6,120 bases of DNA, taken from positions 1 to 6,120 of the forward strand of contig PNLG01000165.1 of NCBI GenBank assembly GCA_013822915.1, in the 5' to 3' direction. Origin of the DNA: Sphingomonas sp. (lineage in GTDB: Bacteria > Pseudomonadota > Alphaproteobacteria > Sphingomonadales > Sphingomonadaceae). The notes under the pieces are model-generated. The model did not search any database. It saw only the letters and a list, made by a program, of their open reading frames with translations, and was not told where the DNA came from. Of this stretch, positions 1 through 6,120 are shown piece after piece (position 1 is the stretch's first letter; every line of letters begins with the position of its first letter). The position numbers and the translations under genes were made by a program.

Positions 1-672
1 ATGTTCGGACAGCCCGCACGTCTCCAGCACGTTGCGAAGCTGCTGCTCGCCCCAGCGCCCGCGCGCCTTGGGGGCATTGCGCAACGAATTGACGAGCTTT
101 GCGGCCTCTGCCGATACCCGCTCCTGCCCGATGCGCAAACCCTCCAACTGGCCCTTCAACTGGTCAAACGCGCTGGCGCGTTCGCTCTCCACCAGCTTCA
201 CCGTCTCCTCATAGCGCGACAGCCGCTCGCTCACCGGGCTCAGCAGCGCGCGCAGATTCTGCCCCGCCACTTCCTCGGACTGGCGAAATCGCTCATCGGC
301 GCGCTTCAGGAACAGCTCCTGCGCCTCATGCAGCAATTTGCCCGACACTTCGGCGAATTGCGCGCCGAGCGCGTCCTTGGCCTCACGCAATTCGGTGATG
401 CGCGCCTCGAATGCCGCTGCTTGCGCGCGCAGCGTCGCTGCCTCGGTTACTGCCTGCTCACGCTCGCCCCGCACCCGGTCGAGCGTTTCGGCCAGCGCGC
501 CTGCGGCCTTTGCCCGTTCCTCCGCCGCCGCCAGATCGGTGATCGCCCGGCGAAAATCGTCGGTGCGCGCGTCCCGCTCCGCCCGCGCCCGCGCCGCCTC
601 CCCCCGCCCGACCAGCCAGCCAATCGCCAGCCCGCCGATGAGCGCGGCAATCACGATCAGGATGACGAACAT
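1..672 (-). CDS. rmuC: DNA recombination protein RmuC, N-terminal part (cut by window edge)
   Basis: This is the first 224 codons of an open minus-strand frame that continues past the left edge. Residues 2-22 form one hydrophobic segment ending in GWLVGR, a membrane anchor like that at the start of E. coli RmuC. Residues about 24-105 are Ala/Glu/Arg-rich and predicted coiled coil. At 196-224 the segment with ARGRWGEQQL followed by VLETCGL matches the conserved entry to the RmuC core (the GxWGE-L-VLE-GL pattern). The RmuC core is a predicted nuclease-like fold, and the family is known for limiting DNA rearrangement at inverted repeats. The rest of the core is outside the window. The start is bounded by an in-frame stop at 718-720; ATG at 672 is chosen, with TTG at 678 as the alternative. 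No strong Shine-Dalgarno precedes it. It lies 89 bp downstream of the export operon on the same strand, and I see no functional link. Confidence 0.9.
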   Translation of the reverse strand, partial: MFVILIVIAALIGGLAIGWLVGRGEAARARAERDARTDDFRRAITDLAAAEERAKAAGALAETLDRVRGEREQAVTEAATLRAQAAAFEARITELREAKDALGAQFAEVSGKLLHEAQELFLKRADERFRQSEEVAGQNLRALLSPVSERLSRYEETVKLVESERASAFDQLKGQLEGLRIGQERVSAEAAKLVNSLRNAPKARGRWGEQQLRNVLETCGLSEH

Positions 673-761
673 GTCCAACGTCGCGCGGCCCCGGCTGCAA
701 GAGAACGAAGCAGGAACTTATCCCCACTTTCCCAACATTGCAAGCCATTCGTCCGCCCGCG
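673..761. other. Intergenic gap between the TolC-like gene and rmuC
   Basis: This is an 89-bp gap after the operon's last stop. I see no convincing stem-loop with a U tract, so the operon terminator is not evident. A possible weak rmuC promoter on the minus strand (TTGCAA, then TAAGTT after 17 bp) is not better than chance. An in-frame stop at 718-720 limits the rmuC start. Confidence 0.5.
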
Positions 762-2198
762 CTATTCCAGCCCCAGCGCCCCCAAATCCGCCGCTGCTGC
801 CGCCAATTCGGCGCGCGCGACAATCTGGCGATAGGCGGCGTCAAGCTTGCGCACGCCCGCATCTGCGGCGGCTTCCTCGCGCACATTGACCAGGAAAAAA
901 TCGCTTGCGCCGAGCGCAAAGCGACGCGCCTCCGCACCCGCCATCGTCGTTGCGCGATCATATTCATCGGCGGCGAGCGTGCGCAATTTCTCGGTCGCGC
1001 GCACATCAATCGCGAGCGCGTCGATCGCGTTGATGATCTGCTCCTCGGTCTGCTGACGACGGCGGCGGATCGCCTCAATCTCGGCGGTGGTCTGGTCGAT
1101 GCGACCCTTGGCGACGCGGCGCTGGAGCGGCAGGGTGAAGCTCACGCCCACCTTGGTCTCGGTGCCCGCGCGCGACAGTCCACCGTCACCCAGCGGGCCG
1201 ACATCCTGCGACACCTCCGCCTTCAGGTCGAGCCGGGGGCGCAGCGCGTTGCGATCGAGCGCGAGCCGGTTGGTCGCCTGTTGAATGCGCAGGTCAATCT
1301 GGCGCAAATCGGGCCGCGCACCCAAATTCGCACGCGGATCAACCGGCGTCGGCGTCGCGGGCGGCAATGCGGCGGGCAATCGGCTGGCGGCGGGCTGCAT
1401 CGGCGCGCCATTGTCGTCGCGCAGGAACAGCGACAGCGCGTTGGCGGCGGCGGCCAGTTCCTGCTCCGCGCGCGCGACAAGCGTTTCACGGCGCAGGATA
1501 TTTTGCTCATTCTCGGTCAGCAAAATGCTTGGCCGCGCGCCCAATTGCACCTGGCGCTTGAATCCCGCCTGCCGCTCCTGCGCCAGATTGAGCAAGTCGC
1601 GATAAATGGTCAGCCGCAACCCGGCCACGACCCACAAATTATACGCACCGATCGCACGCCGCTGCACCCCGATCGCAGTGAGCAGCCGGTCAGCCTCGGC
1701 GATATCAACGTCGAACCGCGCGGCAATGCGGCCAAAGCGCCGGTCATCGATCAACCGGTCGCGCATCAGCGATAGCACGGCGCCAACCTTGATTTCGCCG
1801 AAATTATTGGTGAAGCGCTCATCCTCGTAAATCGGGAACCGCCCCGACGACAGGCGATAGCCGCCATAAAGGCTACCGCCCCAATTTTCGATCGGGCGCG
1901 TGATCGTGCCGGCCGCATATTGGCCGTCGTAAAAGCCGGTCAGACGCGATTCGGCCTCGGCCTTGACGACTGTATCGAACGCGCCTTCGGCCGTAAGCGC
2001 CTTGCCCTCGGCCTGACGCACTTTTGCAATGGCCTCCAGCACTTGCGGCGCATGGCGGCGTGAGGATTGCAGCACTTCGGCAAGCGTAAGCGGGGTCCCC
2101 GGCGGCGTTCCCTGCGCCGCCTCCTGCGCCGTCGCTGCCCTTGGCGCGGCGAGTCCCAATATTAGCGCGGCCAGATGAAAAACAGCCCCGCGCCTCAT
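762..2198 (-). CDS. TolC family outer-membrane efflux/secretion channel
   Basis: A 478-residue protein of normal length for the TolC/OEP family, which forms trimeric outer-membrane barrels with long periplasmic helical tunnels. Residues 1-24 are a signal peptide: MRRG, a hydrophobic core, and a probable cleavage after ATA at 22-24. Two OEP-type repeats are visible. The first has LTLAEVLQSSRRHAPQVLEA (37-56) and a helical half to about 260. The second begins around NLGARPDLRQIDLRIQQATN (291-310), includes a strand-like segment with VGVSFTLPL (350-358), and ends with helices carrying RFALGASDFFLVN (426-438), a typical TolC-family motif. ATG at 2198 overlaps the adaptor stop codon in an ATGA arrangement, and an AAGGAG lies 11 nt upstream, inside the adaptor gene. 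As the last gene of the operon it is the outer-membrane exit for the ABC/HlyD pair. The substrate cannot be read from it. Confidence 0.93.
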   Translation of the reverse strand: MRRGAVFHLAALILGLAAPRAATAQEAAQGTPPGTPLTLAEVLQSSRRHAPQVLEAIAKVRQAEGKALTAEGAFDTVVKAEAESRLTGFYDGQYAAGTITRPIENWGGSLYGGYRLSSGRFPIYEDERFTNNFGEIKVGAVLSLMRDRLIDDRRFGRIAARFDVDIAEADRLLTAIGVQRRAIGAYNLWVVAGLRLTIYRDLLNLAQERQAGFKRQVQLGARPSILLTENEQNILRRETLVARAEQELAAAANALSLFLRDDNGAPMQPAASRLPAALPPATPTPVDPRANLGARPDLRQIDLRIQQATNRLALDRNALRPRLDLKAEVSQDVGPLGDGGLSRAGTETKVGVSFTLPLQRRVAKGRIDQTTAEIEAIRRRRQQTEEQIINAIDALAIDVRATEKLRTLAADEYDRATTMAGAEARRFALGASDFFLVNVREEAAADAGVRKLDAAYRQIVARAELAAAAADLGALGLE

Positions 2199-3250
2199 TT
2201 GATCTTGCGCTCCTTGGGCTTCACCAGCGGGCGGTCCTTTTGCTCGGGCCGCTCAAACTGAAGCGGAAAGTCGTTGAGTTGACGCCACAGTTCGAACCCG
2301 GCCGACACCGTATCCATCAACACCCAGCCGCGCACCTTTGCGCCCAACCGGACAAAGGGTTCGCGTGGCCACGGATCGCGATCGGGGGCGGGCTCGACCA
2401 GGATGCGAAAGCGGCCATCTTCTGACGCGGACACGTCGATCGCGCGCACCCGCGCATCGAACAGCCCTTGCGCAATCGACGGCCAGCCGCTGAACTGGAT
2501 GGTCGGCCACCCCTCAAACGCCAGCCGCACCCGGCGGCCCGGCTTGATGAGCGGAACATCGCGGCCATCGACATAAAGCTCGACCACACGCACCGATTCA
2601 TCAGGCGCAAAGGTCGCCAGCACATCGCCCTGCTTGACGAGCGTTGACGTGTCACCGCCGTCGATCCGCATGATCCGACCGGCGCGCGGGGCCACGACCA
2701 GCTGCGCCGATTGCCGCGCGAGATCGACATCAACCTTGTTGATCGCGGCCCGACTCTGGGCGATTTTGGCGAGATAATCGGCCACCTTGATCTGCGCGGC
2801 TTCCAGATCCCGCCGCGCGCCCAGCCCTTCGCGAAACAGCGTGCCGGTGCGGTTCACGTCGAGCATCGCGGTCTGCGCGGCGACTTCCGCCGCTGCAATC
2901 TCCGCCTGTTTCTGCGCCCGCTCCGCGCGCAGCCGGTCGAGCAATTGCGGGTCGTTGTCGACGATCCGCGCGATCGGATCGCCCGGCTTCACATCGGTGC
3001 CATCAGTGACGTACCAGCGCTCGATCCGGCCGGGGACGAGTGCGGTGATATTCTGCACCCGGTCGCGCGGGTCGAGCGCGATGACCGAGCCAGTGCCCGG
3101 CGCCGTCTGCACCCAGGGGATATAGACCAGCCCGGCCAGCGACAGCACAATCCCGATCGCCAGAATAATCGCGATCGCCCGCAGCGCCCGCGGCGTCCGC
3201 AACCGTGTCAGCGTCTTGAACTGGGCAAGCTGTTCAGCGTGCGTCTGCAT
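2195..3250 (-). CDS. HlyD/MFP family periplasmic adaptor of an ABC export system
   Basis: A 351-residue membrane fusion protein that should link the inner-membrane ABC protein to the TolC-like channel. A short cytoplasmic N-terminus is followed by one transmembrane segment (about 24-45), giving a type II anchor. A split lipoyl/biotinyl domain follows: the first half about 57-98 (VPGRIERWYV, then VKPGDPIARI), the second about 182-214 (VVAPRAGRIMRI, then VKQGDVLATF). Between them, about 101-180, lies a short alpha-helical hairpin rich in Ala, Arg, Gln and Glu. Beta-barrel-like sequence with LYVDGRDVPLIKPGRRVRLA occupies about 225-244, and the C-terminal part ends in a Lys/Arg-rich tail. I chose ATG at 3250 because a strong GGGGGAGG sits 6 nt upstream; an in-frame ATG at 3286 would add 12 residues but has no comparable site. 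The gene overlaps the ABC gene by 17 bp and the TolC gene by 4 bp. Confidence 0.93.
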   Translation of the reverse strand: MQTHAEQLAQFKTLTRLRTPRALRAIAIILAIGIVLSLAGLVYIPWVQTAPGTGSVIALDPRDRVQNITALVPGRIERWYVTDGTDVKPGDPIARIVDNDPQLLDRLRAERAQKQAEIAAAEVAAQTAMLDVNRTGTLFREGLGARRDLEAAQIKVADYLAKIAQSRAAINKVDVDLARQSAQLVVAPRAGRIMRIDGGDTSTLVKQGDVLATFAPDESVRVVELYVDGRDVPLIKPGRRVRLAFEGWPTIQFSGWPSIAQGLFDARVRAIDVSASEDGRFRILVEPAPDRDPWPREPFVRLGAKVRGWVLMDTVSAGFELWRQLNDFPLQFERPEQKDRPLVKPKERKIK

Positions 3251-4943
3251 GGCTTGCCTCCCCCGGTGCCGCGTGACGCAGCGCATCGAATGCCGCGCGA
3301 TCCGCCTCTATCCATTGCCGGTCGCGACCGAGCCACAAATGCCCGTCGAGCACGGGCGGGTTATTGCGGTGAGTGAAATAGAGCAACGTCGTGGGCAACG
3401 GCTTAAACGCCTCCAATATGCGGTTCATCTCATCGGCGGGCACCATGTCGAACAGCGGCGACAACAGCAGCAATTTCGGTCGTGAGAGGAACGCGCCAGC
3501 CAGTTTGAGCCGCATCATCTCCGGCAGCGACAGCGGCCATCCGGTCGATGCCAGCACCGTGTCGAGCCCCTCAGGCAATTGCCCGATCCGGCGGTCGATG
3601 CCGAGCAGCTTGAGCGCCGCCATCATGTTCCCCGGATCATCATCGGGCGAACAAAGCTCGAGATAATCGCGCACCGAGCACTCAACGATCGTCGGCCGGT
3701 CCAGCACAATCACGTCGCTGCGCAGGCGATAAGCGTCGAGCACGCTCAGCTCCGCCCCGCCAAGCGTAATGAACCCGGCATCGGGCGGACGGTGCCGCTT
3801 GAGCAACAGGGCAAAGGCGCGCTGCGTCTCCGGGTCGGCCGCCGCCACGAGCTTGGCACGGTGCGGGATCGCGCAATTCAGGCGCAAATCACCCAGCCGA
3901 ACATCGGCGAACACCAGATCGCCCGCCGCCTCACCCGTACCGCTCACCCGCCCCGGCATTTCCTGCGGAATGGCATAGAGCAGCCCCAATTCTTCCACTG
4001 CCGTCACCAGATCGTAAAACACATCAAGATAGGGGCCGATTTGTGCAAAGCCAAAGAAAATGCTCGACAGGATCAGCTCGGCGGCGACCAATTGCCCGAT
4101 CGACAGCTGTCCCTGAATAACGAGCCAGCCACCCATCGCCAGCAACCCGGCGCTCGCGACCGCATAAAGGATCAGAAATGCGACGGTCTGGGTAAAGCTA
4201 TAGTTGAAATGCCGCCGATATGCTTTGATATAGCGCGCCGTCATTGCCTCTGACTTGTCGATCGCATAGGAGATATGGCGACCTGATTTGTAAAAGCCGT
4301 TCGACGCGCCCACGCTTTCGAGCCAGTGCGCGGTGTCATATTTCGCATGGCTGACCGCAACCGCCGACGTCATTGCCCCGCGTGACCATAACCGCCAGAT
4401 CAACCAGGCGATCAGGATGAACAACAGGTTGAAGCCCAGGAAAAACGGGTGATAAAATGACGTCACCACGAAACCAACCGCCGATTGCAACAGGATCGTG
4501 AACAATCCGATCAACAGCGACGGCACCGATTTTTGGATGTTCATCACTTCGAAATAGCGATTGAACAGATCACCTTTGCGCGCGTCGCCAAAAAAGGGAT
4601 CGCGCGAATGCACCGCGCGCAGCGTGATTTCGGCCACCAATTGTGCAAAGATGCGCTGGCGAAATACTTCCATCAAATGCACGCGAAAAGCGCTGAGCAC
4701 TGCCGACAGCAGCAACAGCGCAAACAGCAACCCGGCCAGCGTAAATAACGGCGCGGGCAGCGCGGTATTCGCGACGCTATTGATCAGCATCTGCACCGAA
4801 ATCGGCGTTGCCAGCGACAACAGGCTGATCCCGACGCCATAAATCACCGCAAGCGTGAAAAATGCCCGGTCCGGCCCCAAAATCGGCGCCGCCCAACGAA
4901 TGAAATCGCGCAACCTGACGGTGTTATGCGCCTCACCTGCCAT
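3234..4943 (-). CDS. ABC exporter half-transporter (TMD-NBD) with degenerate nucleotide-binding domain
   Basis: A 569-residue protein with the layout of a type I secretion/exporter half-transporter: an ABC exporter transmembrane domain (about 20-320, hydrophobic segments near 28-50, 62-85, 143-183 and 252-300) followed by an NBD-like domain (about 340-560). There is no N-terminal C39 peptidase domain. The NBD scaffold is recognisable: GFITLGGAELSVLDAYRLR (390-408), LPEGLDTVLASTGWPLS (456-472), FLSRPKLLLL (485-494) and FTHR with the switch His at 525. Every catalytic motif is altered. The Walker A position reads VAAADPETQR (366-375), with no glycines and the Lys replaced by Thr373. The Q-loop Gln is Asp415. 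LSGGQ is LSLPE (471-475). Walker B Asp-Glu is Ser495-Pro496. The A-loop aromatic also seems absent. ATP binding and hydrolysis by this chain are therefore doubtful. ATG at 4943 has GGAG 6 nt upstream. It is the first gene of the operon with HlyD and TolC partners. Family assignment is firm; mechanism is inference. Confidence 0.9.
   Translation of the reverse strand: MAGEAHNTVRLRDFIRWAAPILGPDRAFFTLAVIYGVGISLLSLATPISVQMLINSVANTALPAPLFTLAGLLFALLLLSAVLSAFRVHLMEVFRQRIFAQLVAEITLRAVHSRDPFFGDARKGDLFNRYFEVMNIQKSVPSLLIGLFTILLQSAVGFVVTSFYHPFFLGFNLLFILIAWLIWRLWSRGAMTSAVAVSHAKYDTAHWLESVGASNGFYKSGRHISYAIDKSEAMTARYIKAYRRHFNYSFTQTVAFLILYAVASAGLLAMGGWLVIQGQLSIGQLVAAELILSSIFFGFAQIGPYLDVFYDLVTAVEELGLLYAIPQEMPGRVSGTGEAAGDLVFADVRLGDLRLNCAIPHRAKLVAAADPETQRAFALLLKRHRPPDAGFITLGGAELSVLDAYRLRSDVIVLDRPTIVECSVRDYLELCSPDDDPGNMMAALKLLGIDRRIGQLPEGLDTVLASTGWPLSLPEMMRLKLAGAFLSRPKLLLLSPLFDMVPADEMNRILEAFKPLPTTLLYFTHRNNPPVLDGHLWLGRDRQWIEADRAAFDALRHAAPGEASHADAR
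3257..3264 (-). promoter_or_regulatory. Strong Shine-Dalgarno that sets the HlyD adaptor start
   Basis: GGGGGAGG on the minus strand lies inside the end of the ABC coding region, 6 nt before the ATG at 3250. It supports this start over the in-frame ATG at 3286 and indicates independent re-initiation on a coupled message. Confidence 0.75.
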
Positions 4944-4953
4944 TATTCACTCC

Positions 4954-4973
4954 CCAACCGGCGCCAACCGCCG
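4954..4973. repeat. Tandem 10-bp direct repeat in the ABC gene leader
   Basis: CCAACCGGCG (4954-4963) is followed directly by CCAACCGCCG (4964-4973), a nine of ten match with a period of about one helical turn. It lies just upstream of, and touches, the Shine-Dalgarno of the ABC gene. It could be a protein-binding site or a chance GC-rich repeat. Confidence 0.45.
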
Positions 4974-4986
4974 ATGCTGCGCCGCA

Positions 4987-5015
4987 ATAAATAACGAACC
5001 TTGCAATAGTTTCAA
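4987..5015 (-). promoter_or_regulatory. Weak promoter candidate for the ABC-HlyD-TolC operon
   Basis: On the minus strand TTGAAA (5015-5010) matches five of six bases of the -35 consensus. It is followed after 16-17 bp by TATTTA or ATTTAT (4993-4987), which match the -10 consensus in only three of six. It sits in the most AT-rich part of the gap upstream of the ABC gene. A poor -10 is compatible with an activator-dependent promoter, but the call is tentative. An imperfect TGCA...TGCA dyad (5002-5022) overlaps the -35 region. Confidence 0.28.
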
Positions 5016-5037
5016 CAATGCATTCTGATAAAAATTG

Positions 5038-5052
5038 ATAGGATTACACTAT
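5038..5052. promoter_or_regulatory. Candidate LysR-type (OxyR-like) operator, ATAG-N7-CTAT dyad
   Basis: The 15-mer ATAGGATTACACTAT is an interrupted dyad with perfect ATAG/CTAT arms and fits the general T-N11-A LysR box. The arms and spacing equal one half-unit of the known OxyR site (ATAG-N-T-N3-A-N-CTAT), but both inner OxyR positions mismatch and no second unit lies at the expected 22-bp offset. It overlaps the last codons and stop of the OxyR-like regulator gene and lies about 95-109 bp upstream of the ABC start codon. Its centre is about 65 bp upstream of the start site implied by the weak promoter candidate in the gap, the usual LysR recognition position. Chance occurrence is possible. 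Confidence 0.4.
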
Positions 5053-5964
5053 TGATTTGATCGATCGTTCGACGTCGCGCACAATCGTCGCGAGCTGTTG
5101 ATAGGCACTGGCCCGGCCCGCGCGCCGTCGCCAAGCCATTGCCAATTCACGATACATTGGTTTGCCCCGCACCGATCGCACGATCACGTCATCTCCATCA
5201 CGAATTTCCGACCGGACATAGAGCGAAGGCAGCAGCGCCAGCCCCATGCCCAGCCCCGCCATCTGCCGGATCGCGTCCAGGCTAGTCCCCTCATACGCGC
5301 GCAGCACCGGCGCGCCCACCGCTTCGCCCAGTGTGACGATCTGTTCGCTCATCTTGTAATGCGGCGACAGGGTGAGCAGCCCGCGCCCGGCCAAAGCAGC
5401 GGGGTCGATCGCGGGAGCCTCCCCCAGCGGATCATCAGCAGCCATTGCGAGCAGCAATTCCTCGCGAAACAGCCGCTCGACCGTGAATTCGCGACCAATA
5501 ACCGGCATCTGGACGAGCACCGCGTCATGCGAGCCCGCCGCGAGGTCATGCAGCAAATCATCGGGCGCGCCCTCGCGCACATGCAGCCTGAGCGCGCGGT
5601 GATCGCGGTGGAGCCGCGCCACCACCCGCGGCATCAGATAGGGCCCGAGCGTCGGCGACACGCCGAGCCGGATCGTGCCCGACAAGCCCATCGGATCATC
5701 AAGCGCCGATTCCTCCAGTGCTGCGACATCGGCCAGGATCGCCTGCGCGCGCTGCACAATGTCGCGGCCGAGCGGGGTGAGCGTGGCCGTTGTCGTCCCC
5801 CGCTCGACCAGCCGCACGCCGAGCCGCGCCTCAAGCTGGGCGATTTGCGCCGACAGCGACGGCTGCGCCACTCCCACCCGCTCCGCCGCGCACCGGAAAT
5901 GCCCAGTATCGGCGAGCGCCACCAGATAATGCAATTGGCGCAGGGTAAGGTTGGGAGCCGCCAT
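5044..5964 (-). CDS. LysR-type transcriptional regulator, OxyR-like but without redox cysteines
   Basis: A 306-residue LysR-type regulator, nearly the same length as E. coli OxyR (305). The N-terminal winged helix-turn-helix is at about 5-65, with LRQLHYLVALADTGHFRCAA and AQPSLSAQIAQLEARLG. A linker helix runs to about 90 and a substrate-binding-like effector domain from about 95 to the end. Several stretches match OxyR from memory: GVSPTLGPYLMPRVV (101-115), TSLDAIRQMAGLGMGLALLP (227-246) and a C-terminal Tyr-Gln-Gln-Leu-Ala segment. At the OxyR peroxide-sensing region the protein reads LTLSPHYKMSEQ (197-208): Cys199 of OxyR aligns with Lys204, and no cysteine occurs where Cys208 should be. 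The only cysteine is Cys25 in the DNA-binding domain. Thiol-based peroxide sensing as in OxyR is thus unlikely; a small ligand is more likely. ATG at 5964 has only a weak upstream AGG. It lies 100 bp upstream of the exporter operon in the same direction and is the natural candidate for its regulator, though this is inference from position. Confidence 0.92.
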   Translation of the reverse strand: MAAPNLTLRQLHYLVALADTGHFRCAAERVGVAQPSLSAQIAQLEARLGVRLVERGTTTATLTPLGRDIVQRAQAILADVAALEESALDDPMGLSGTIRLGVSPTLGPYLMPRVVARLHRDHRALRLHVREGAPDDLLHDLAAGSHDAVLVQMPVIGREFTVERLFREELLLAMAADDPLGEAPAIDPAALAGRGLLTLSPHYKMSEQIVTLGEAVGAPVLRAYEGTSLDAIRQMAGLGMGLALLPSLYVRSEIRDGDDVIVRSVRGKPMYRELAMAWRRRAGRASAYQQLATIVRDVERSIKSIV

Positions 5965-5999
5965 GACCGCCGCCTATCAGCTTCCAATCGCAAAGTCAG

Positions 6000-6025
6000 C
6001 GGGTGGGCGCCGACGCGCGCACCCG
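6000..6025 (-). terminator. GC-rich hairpin immediately after the tRNA gene, likely tRNA terminator or processing structure
   Basis: One base after the tRNA CCA, the minus-strand transcript can form a hairpin: outer arm CGGGTG with CACCCG, a single C-C mismatch, inner arm GCGC with GCGC, and the tetraloop GTCG. This gives ten pairs, nine of them G-C. It is followed by CTGACTTTG, so there is no proper U tract, which makes an intrinsic terminator only likely, not certain. It would separate tRNA transcription from the LysR gene 36 bp further on. Confidence 0.5.
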
Positions 6026-6026
6026 G

Positions 6027-6116
<90 letters not shown>

Positions 6117-6120
6117 GCTG

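Noticed and set aside
718..726. TTATCCCCA, resembling a DnaA box (eight of nine bases)
   Set aside because: A single near match without clustered boxes, an AT-rich unwinding region or origin-linked genes is not evidence for an origin.
1..834. Long plus-strand open frame across the left edge
   Set aside because: It is antisense to rmuC and the end of the TolC-like gene, whose minus-strand products have clear family motifs. The plus-strand translation is His/Arg/Ala-rich and resembles no protein family.
738..1775. 345-codon plus-strand open frame
   Set aside because: It lies entirely opposite the TolC-like gene except for its first bases. Long antisense frames are expected in high-GC coding DNA, and no motif is seen.
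3234..4943. The ABC gene as a frameshifted pseudogene
   Set aside because: Recognisable NBD segments before and after each lost motif lie in the same frame, and the alternative frame opposite the Walker A region (about 3682-3876) contains no P-loop. The losses are substitutions, not a shift.

Overview
The window looks like chromosomal DNA of a high-GC alphaproteobacterium, most likely a sphingomonad (Sphingomonas/Sphingopyxis type). This is inferred from base composition and protein character, not from a database match. All five protein genes and the one tRNA gene I can support lie on the minus strand, so transcription runs from right to left. The plus-strand open frames are shadows of these genes.

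From the right edge, in order of transcription: a complete tRNA-Ser(CGA) gene (6116..6027), followed at once by a GC-rich hairpin; a LysR-type regulator (5964..5044) that aligns with OxyR along its length but has neither redox cysteine; a 100-bp AT-rich intergenic stretch with a candidate LysR-type operator, a weak promoter candidate and a small tandem repeat; a three-gene operon; a short gap; and the first 224 residues of rmuC, which runs off the left edge.

The operon has the layout of a type I secretion or tripartite export system: an inner-membrane ABC exporter (4943..3234), an HlyD/MFP periplasmic adaptor (3250..2195) and a TolC-family outer-membrane channel (2198..762). The genes overlap by 17 and 4 bases, so they are very probably co-transcribed and translationally coupled.

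The most striking point is the ABC protein. Its nucleotide-binding domain keeps the overall scaffold and the switch histidine, but Walker A, the Q-loop, the LSGGQ signature and Walker B with its catalytic glutamate are all replaced. The frame is intact over 569 residues and its partner genes look sound. This suggests a maintained, ATPase-dead ABC exporter rather than a decaying gene. If it acts as a homodimer, the assembly should not hydrolyse ATP, so it would need an unlinked active ABC partner, another energy source or a different role. A regulator resembling OxyR without its peroxide-sensing cysteines, and an ATAG-N7-CTAT dyad between the regulator and the operon, make this a plausible self-contained regulator-plus-exporter locus with an unknown ligand and cargo.
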